Source: CBDHCC01 sp965261015 (lineage in GTDB: Bacteria; Pseudomonadota; Alphaproteobacteria; Sphingomonadales; Sphingomonadaceae). From it: a stretch of DNA of 64,000 bases. The notes below the pieces were generated by a model. The model was not told the origin of the DNA and did no database searches. It worked only from the letters and a program-made list of their open reading frames with translations. The translations under genes were made by a program, and so were the position numbers. Numbering within the stretch: the stretch's first letter is position 1; each line of letters starts with the position of its first letter. Location: assembly GCA_965261015.1 (NCBI GenBank), contig CBDHCC010000001.1:992001-1056000 (forward strand), written 5' to 3'. Of the stretch, positions 59,758 to 64,000 are shown one piece after another.

Positions 59758-60528
59758 ATGCCCGACACCCTGCTGATCGACCGCCGCGACGCCGTCACCC
59801 TCGTCACGCTGAACCGGCCCAAGGCGCTGAACGCGCTGAACAGCCAGGTGCTGGACGAGCTGAACGAGGCGATGGCGGAACTGGACCGCGACCCGGGGCA
59901 GCGCTGCGCCGTCCTCACGGGATCGGCCAAGGCGTTCGCGGCGGGCGCCGACATCAAGGAGATGGCGGATCAGGGCTTCGCGTCGATGTATTCGCACGAT
60001 TTCTTCGCCGGCTGGGACCGGTTCGCCGCCACCCGCAAGCCGGTGGTGGCGGCGGTCGCCGGCTATGCGCTGGGCGGCGGGTGCGAGCTGGCGATGATGT
60101 GCGACCTCATCCTGGCCGCCGACACGGCGACCTTCGGCCAGCCGGAGATCAAGCTGGGCGTGACGCCGGGGATGGGCGGGTCGCAGCGGCTCACCCGCGC
60201 GGTCGGCAAGGCCAAGGCGATGGAGATGTGCCTGACCGGCCGCACGATGGGCGCGGACGAGGCGGAGCGGGCCGGGCTGGTCGCCCGCGTCGTGCCGGCC
60301 GCCGACCTGGTGGACGAGGCGATGACGCTGGCGACCACGATCGCGGCCATGCCCCCGCTCGCCGCTCTGGCGGTGAAGGAGCAGGTGAACGCCGCCTACG
60401 AGACGACCTTGGCGCAGGGTGTGAAGTACGAACGGAGGCTGTTCCACGGCCTGTTCGGCACCGCCGACCAATCGGAGGGCATGGCGGCGTTCGTCGCCAA
60501 GCGACCCGGCGTGTTCAAAGGCGAGTGA
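59758..60528 (+). CDS. Enoyl-CoA hydratase
   Basis: A 256-residue crotonase. RRDAVTLVTLNRPKALNALNSQVLDEL, AFAAGADIKEMADQGFASM (oxyanion hole), GYALGGGCELAMMCDLILAAD with the first catalytic Glu and FGQPEIKLGVTPGMGGSQRL with the second are complete. It hydrates short-chain enoyl-CoA such as methacrylyl-CoA in valine degradation. ATG at 59758 follows CCGAGACACTACACC. Confidence 0.94.
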   Translation: MPDTLLIDRRDAVTLVTLNRPKALNALNSQVLDELNEAMAELDRDPGQRCAVLTGSAKAFAAGADIKEMADQGFASMYSHDFFAGWDRFAATRKPVVAAVAGYALGGGCELAMMCDLILAADTATFGQPEIKLGVTPGMGGSQRLTRAVGKAKAMEMCLTGRTMGADEAERAGLVARVVPAADLVDEAMTLATTIAAMPPLAALAVKEQVNAAYETTLAQGVKYERRLFHGLFGTADQSEGMAAFVAKRPGVFKGE

Positions 60529-60600
60529 GAACCTGTCTGGTTCCTTATGCTTGACTTTCGTGCCGCATCGTCCTAACGCGCGGCCATGCCTATTCGTTAT

Positions 60601-60712
60601 CCTACCCCCTTCGCGCCCGCCCACGCGCGCGCGTCCGCGCGGGCACGCCCGCCCGTGCGCGCCCACACCCGCACCCGCACGCGCCGCCGCGCACTCGCCC
60701 GCGCCTGCGCAG
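60601..60712. repeat. Low-complexity GC stretch upstream of mmsB
   Basis: About 110 bp of almost pure G and C with runs of CGCGCG, CCCGCACCCGCAC and alternating purine/pyrimidine, and short inverted arms (GCGCGCGTCCGCGCGGGCACGC, CGCACGCGCC). It lies in the 248-bp gap 60529-60776 that holds the mmsB leader; I see no gene or terminator with a T-run there. Confidence 0.6.
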
Positions 60713-60776
60713 TGGAGGGACTTTCGAGAGACCTTCGGCGGTTTTCCGCCAATCCCATTTTGCACTGGAGCGCCTC

Positions 60777-61667
60777 ATGACGACGATCGCCATCATCGGT
60801 TTGGGCCATATGGGTTCTGGCATGGCCGCCAATCTGGCCAAGGCGGGGCACGATGTCCGCGCCTTCGACCTGTCCGCCGACGCGCTCGACCGGGCCAAGG
60901 CGGCGGGCTGTTTGCCGGCCGCCTCCGTCTCGCAGGCCGTGGCGGACGCGGAGGCGGTCGTCACCATGCTGCCGGCCGGTGCCCATGTCCGCGAGGTCTA
61001 TGAAGGCGAGGTGTTCGCCGGCGCGCGGCCCGACACCCTGCTGATCGACTGTTCGACCATCGACGTGGCGACCGCGCGCGACCTGGCGGACGCCGCGCGC
61101 GCCAAGGGGTTGGAGGCGGTGGACGCGCCCGTGTCGGGCGGGATCGCGGCGTCGGCGGCGGGCTCGCTCACCTTTATGGTGGGCGGCACGGATCGCGGGT
61201 TCGAGCGCGCCCAGGCGATCCTGGCCGACATGGGCAAGGCCGTGATCCACGCCGGCGGGGCCGGGGCGGGGCAGGCCGCAAAAATCTGCAACAACATGCT
61301 GTTGGGCGCGACCATGGTGGCGACGGCCGAGTCCTTCGTGCTCGCTCAGTCGCTGGGTCTGGACCCGCAGGTCTTCTACGACATCGCGTCCAAGGCGTCG
61401 GGGCAGAGCTGGTCGATGACCAGTTACTGCCCGGTGCCCGGCGTCGGCCCCGACAGCCCGGCCGATCACGGGTACGAAGGCGGCTTCGGCGCGCCCCTGA
61501 TGCTGAAGGACCTCCGGCTGAGCCAGGCGGCCGCGCGCGAGGCGGGGACGCTGACACCGATGGGCGAGCGCGCGACCGAGCTGTACGAGGCGTTCGTGGC
61601 CGGCGGCGGCGCGGAGCACGACTTCTCGGCCATCATCCACACGCTGGGGGGCGCCGTCGATGCGTGA
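60777..61667 (+). CDS. mmsB: 3-hydroxyisobutyrate dehydrogenase
   Basis: A 296-residue beta-hydroxyacid dehydrogenase that makes methylmalonate semialdehyde from 3-hydroxyisobutyrate with NAD+. The N-terminal IGLGHMGSGMAANLAKAGHDV is the dinucleotide fold, DAPVSGGIAASAAGSLTFMVGG the substrate loop, and GAGQAAKICNNMLLG has the catalytic Lys. ATG at 60777 follows TGGAGCGCCTC. Its product is the MmsA substrate. Confidence 0.95.
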   Translation: MTTIAIIGLGHMGSGMAANLAKAGHDVRAFDLSADALDRAKAAGCLPAASVSQAVADAEAVVTMLPAGAHVREVYEGEVFAGARPDTLLIDCSTIDVATARDLADAARAKGLEAVDAPVSGGIAASAAGSLTFMVGGTDRGFERAQAILADMGKAVIHAGGAGAGQAAKICNNMLLGATMVATAESFVLAQSLGLDPQVFYDIASKASGQSWSMTSYCPVPGVGPDSPADHGYEGGFGAPLMLKDLRLSQAAAREAGTLTPMGERATELYEAFVAGGGAEHDFSAIIHTLGGAVDA

Positions 61668-62856
61668 GGCCGCGATCGTCGCCACCGCTCGCACCGGCGT
61701 GGGCAAGGCCTATCGCGGTGCCTTCAACCAGACGGAGGCCCCGGTCCTGACCGCCCATGTTGCGCGCGCCGCCCTGGACCGCGCCGGCATCGACCCCGCC
61801 CGGGTGGAGGACCTGGTGCTGGGCTGCGGCAACCAGTGGGGCACGCAGGCGGCCAATCTGGCGCGCCTGACCGTGCTGGCCGCCGACCTGCCGCTGACGA
61901 TCCCCGGCGTCACGGTGGACCGCAAATGCGCCAGCGGCCTGAACGCCGTCGCGATCGCCGCGCGCGCGATCGCGATGGGCGACGCCGACGTGATGATGGC
62001 GGGCGGGGCCGAAGTGATCTCGATGACCGTTGGGCCGGACGCGCCGCGCCGCATCAACCAGTCCGTCACCGTCAAGGCCCCCCACGCCTACATGGCGATG
62101 ATCGAGACGGCGGAGATCGTGGCGGAGCGCTACGGCGTCAGCCGCGAGGCGCAGGACGCGTTCGCCGCCCAGTCGCAAACCCGCGCCGCCGCCGCGCGGG
62201 AGGCGGGTCGGTTCGACGCGGAGATCGTGCCGGTCACGGTCGACAGCCTGGTGAAACCCAAGGAGGGCGAGCCGCGCGTCGAGCGCGTGACCCTGGCCGC
62301 CGACGAGGGCGTGCGGCCCGGCACCACGGTGGAGGCGCTCGCCCAGCTCAAACCCGTCTGGTCGGGCGGCGAGGTGGTGGCCCAGGGGCGCTGTGTCACG
62401 GCCGGCAATGCCAGCCAGCTGTCCGACGGCGCGTCCCTGCAGGTCCTGATGGACCGCGCGACGGCGCAGGCGGAGGGGCTGGACGTGCTGGGCGTCTTCC
62501 GCGGCTTCGCGGCGGCGGGCTGCGCGCCCGAGGAGATGGGGATCGGGCCGGTGCTGGCGGTGCCCAAGCTGCTCGACCGGCACGGACTGACGGTGGACGA
62601 CATCGACCTGTGGGAGCTGAACGAAGCGTTCGCGTCCCAGGCGCTCTATTGCCGCGACCGGCTCGGCATCGACCCGGATCGGCTGAACGTGAATGGCGGC
62701 GCGATCGCGATCGGCCACCCGTTCGGCATGACGGGCAGTCGGCTGGTGGGCCATGCTTTGTTGGAGGGGCGGCGGCGCGGCGCGCGCTTCGCCGTGGTGA
62801 CGATGTGCGTCGCCGGCGGCATGGGGGCCGCCGGGCTGTTCGAGATCGCGGGCTAG
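61660..62856 (+). CDS. Acetyl-CoA acetyltransferase/thiolase
   Basis: A 398-residue thiolase. The nucleophilic Cys is in VTVDRKCASGLNAVAIAARAI, the acid/base His in NVNGGAIAIGHPFGMTGSRLVGHAL, and the second Cys in VTMCVAGGMGAAGLFE. It could cleave beta-ketoacyl-CoA or work with ScoAB on acetoacetyl-CoA. It overlaps the mmsB end by 8 bp and the end of the convergent carboxypeptidase gene by 4 bp. Confidence 0.95.
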   Translation: MREAAIVATARTGVGKAYRGAFNQTEAPVLTAHVARAALDRAGIDPARVEDLVLGCGNQWGTQAANLARLTVLAADLPLTIPGVTVDRKCASGLNAVAIAARAIAMGDADVMMAGGAEVISMTVGPDAPRRINQSVTVKAPHAYMAMIETAEIVAERYGVSREAQDAFAAQSQTRAAAAREAGRFDAEIVPVTVDSLVKPKEGEPRVERVTLAADEGVRPGTTVEALAQLKPVWSGGEVVAQGRCVTAGNASQLSDGASLQVLMDRATAQAEGLDVLGVFRGFAAAGCAPEEMGIGPVLAVPKLLDRHGLTVDDIDLWELNEAFASQALYCRDRLGIDPDRLNVNGGAIAIGHPFGMTGSRLVGHALLEGRRRGARFAVVTMCVAGGMGAAGLFEIAG

Positions 62857-63584
62857 AAGGGCGGCGGGTTGGCCGCGAGCGGGGGCGGACTGGGCGCGAA
62901 GGGCGGCAGGTCCGGCTGCGGCGTGTCGGCCGGGTAGAGGCTGCGCGCCAGGGCGAAGGTGCGCCGCGCCTCGTCCGCGCCGGGATCCAGCAGGCTGGTC
63001 CCGACCCAGCGCCAATGCCACGGCTCGTGCGCCACGCCCTGCCGGTTGCCTTCGGGGAACGACAGCTCCCACCCGTAGGCCGCGGCGTTGGCGCTCAGCC
63101 AGCGGCCCACGCCCGTCTCCGCGAAACAGGCGCGCACGTCGCACCCCCGTCGGCGGCGGTCGGCGAAGTCGACGGTGTAGCCGGTCGCGTGCTCCGAATG
63201 ACCCGGCGGGGCCGATGTGCGGGCGCGCTGCGCGAGCGCGGCCACCGACCGGCCGCGCGAGCAATAGATGCCGGACTGGCGCGCGATCGAGCGATAGCAG
63301 GACAGCCCGCTGATGGCCTGGCCGACGGTGGGGTCGGCGCGCGCGGCGGCGACCAGCCGCTCCAGCGCCTCGGCCGCCGCGCCGCGCACCACCTGGCAGC
63401 CGGCGGTGCCAAAGCCGCGCGGCACGGGCGTCAGCTCCGCCGCCGGCGCCTGGTCATAGGGCAGATGGCCGAACACGGCCTGGGTGGTCGGGTCGGCGGG
63501 CACGGGGGTGCCGCACGGCTCCGCCGCCTGCAGCGGGGTCGCCATCCAGACCGCCACCGCCGCCACCACAGTCCCTGTCCGCAT
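62853..63584 (-). CDS. D-alanyl-D-alanine carboxypeptidase, VanY family
   Basis: A 243-residue exported LAS-type metallopeptidase. A signal peptide (VVAAVAVWMATPLQA) precedes the catalytic domain. PPGHSEHATGYTVDFADR supplies the metal-binding His and Asp, and VAHEPWHWRWVG the catalytic Glu and second His. A Pro-rich C-terminal tail (PPFAPSPPPLAANPPPF) follows. It trims peptidoglycan stem peptides in the periplasm. ATG at 63584 was chosen as it starts the signal peptide; the longer frame is discarded. Confidence 0.85.
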   Translation of the reverse strand: MRTGTVVAAVAVWMATPLQAAEPCGTPVPADPTTQAVFGHLPYDQAPAAELTPVPRGFGTAGCQVVRGAAAEALERLVAAARADPTVGQAISGLSCYRSIARQSGIYCSRGRSVAALAQRARTSAPPGHSEHATGYTVDFADRRRRGCDVRACFAETGVGRWLSANAAAYGWELSFPEGNRQGVAHEPWHWRWVGTSLLDPGADEARRTFALARSLYPADTPQPDLPPFAPSPPPLAANPPPF

Positions 63585-63718
63585 CCACCGTCTCCTCGCC
63601 GCGACGACTAGCGGCGGGCGGGAGCGAGCGGAAGTGGCGGGCGCGCGGCACTGTCCCGCACCGGCACGAGTCGCCGCAAAGGAAAGGCAGACGGTTGCGA
63701 TCTCGTTAAGACGGACCG

Positions 63719-63895
63719 GTGACCCACCGGATCCTCTTCGACCCCGCTCTTGGGCGCCACGCGCTGCGCCGCGCCCTCCCGCCCAGCGTGACGGTGATCC
63801 GGATAACGCGCCCGCCGTCCTTTGCACGCGACCTGCGCGAGTTCGGCGCGACGTTCCTGATCGCCTTCGTCACCTTCCTGACGCTGTTCGGCTAA
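63719..63895 (+). CDS. Putative small membrane protein
   Basis: A 58-residue frame from GTG. It has a basic, Arg-rich N-terminal half (RHALRRALPPSVTVIRITRPPSFARDLREFG) and one C-terminal hydrophobic helix (ATFLIAFVTFLTLFG). The composition is protein-like, and no other frame is open here. No family is recognised. The evidence is the hydrophobic C-terminus plus position in an otherwise empty gap. Confidence 0.5.
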   Translation: MTHRILFDPALGRHALRRALPPSVTVIRITRPPSFARDLREFGATFLIAFVTFLTLFG

Positions 63896-63901
63896 CCGCC
63901 C

Positions 63902-64000
63902 TCAGGCGACGGCCGCGAGTTCGGACCGGTGAGCGACCTCCGCCCGGTAGAGCAGCCATGCCAGCCAGGCAGACACCAGGCACATGGCCGCGCTCAGGAG
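63902..64000 (-). CDS. C-terminal fragment of a membrane protein
   Basis: An open reverse frame that runs off the window end. Its last 32 residues contain one hydrophobic helix (AAMCLVSAWLAWLLYRA) and a short polar tail (EVAHRSELAAVA). The family cannot be identified from so little sequence. Confidence 0.55.
   Translation of the reverse strand, partial: LLSAAMCLVSAWLAWLLYRAEVAHRSELAAVA

Noticed and set aside
60601..60712. CRISPR-like array before mmsB
   Set aside because: No constant repeats separated by equal spacers; simple low-complexity GC sequence.

Overview
The window is GC-rich, densely coded chromosomal DNA that looks like a member of the Sphingomonadales (Sphingomonas or a close relative). 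The reasons are: serine palmitoyltransferase with its own acyl carrier protein and acyl-AMP ligase (sphingolipids), CrtW/CrtZ ketocarotenoid enzymes, alphaproteobacterial markers (NDUFA12-like complex I subunit, F1 zeta-type DUF1476 inhibitor, DUF2155, TIGR02300, aroQ-accB-accC), very frequent 4-bp ATGA/GTGA stop/start overlaps, and intergenic palindromic repeats. I see no prophage, transposase, CRISPR array or rRNA. Two tRNA genes (Leu-UAA, Ala-GGC) are present.

Layout. 1-3.6 kb: end of an ErpA/IscA-type gene, xthA, a Sir2 deacylase, a GNAT-fold acyltransferase and a fatty-acid hydroxylase. 3.7-6.0 kb: lptF-lptG. 6.1-16.2 kb: a sphingolipid block with a DUF2141 protein, a DAGK-family lipid kinase, a Tam41-like nucleotidyltransferase, a hybrid histidine kinase, spt, a dedicated ACP, a GGDEF-EAL protein and a fatty acyl-AMP ligase. 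16.3-25.8 kb: housekeeping genes (recX, DUF192, NDUFA12, DUF2155, aat, an L,D-transpeptidase-like protein, a Crp/Fnr regulator, accC, accB, aroQ, thiS-thiG, hydrolases). 25.9-34.4 kb: csbD with a strong terminator, a ThDP enzyme, an SMP-30 lactonase, and scoA and scoB separated by four unrelated genes, three of them of the cell-surface glycan type. 34.4-45.3 kb: an AT-richer LprI-like gene, crtW-crtZ, a TIM-barrel lipoprotein, a quinone reductase, DUF1476-bolA-grxD, a metallo-beta-lactamase protein, nadA-DUF2254-nadC, a peptide-binding lipoprotein and tRNA-Leu. 45.3-50.5 kb: ihfB, rpsA, cmk, aroA, TIGR02300 and tRNA-Ala. 50.5-54.1 kb: a DMT transporter, proS, and a small HTH/membrane-protein module. 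54.4-62.9 kb: a valine/branched-chain catabolic cluster (mmsA to thiolase) with a frameshifted 3-hydroxyisobutyryl-CoA hydrolase. The end holds a VanY-type carboxypeptidase and two small membrane-protein fragments.

How it fits together. The acyl-AMP ligase and ACP would supply the acyl thioester to Spt. A GNAT-fold acyltransferase (candidate ceramide synthase), a di-iron fatty-acid hydroxylase, a lipid kinase and a Tam41-like enzyme in the same 15 kb suggest that the cell makes, hydroxylates and phosphorylates or nucleotide-activates sphingolipids. lptFG sits between these genes and could move lipids to the outer membrane. The histidine kinase and the GGDEF-EAL protein are woven into the same operon. 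The most interesting sequence-level observations are this lipid island, a sensor kinase with no canonical start codon (apparent CTGA overlap with spt), a 16-codon mini-ORF bridging aroA to the next gene by two ATGA overlaps, and intergenic repeats whose right end carries a Shine-Dalgarno-like sequence for the next gene.
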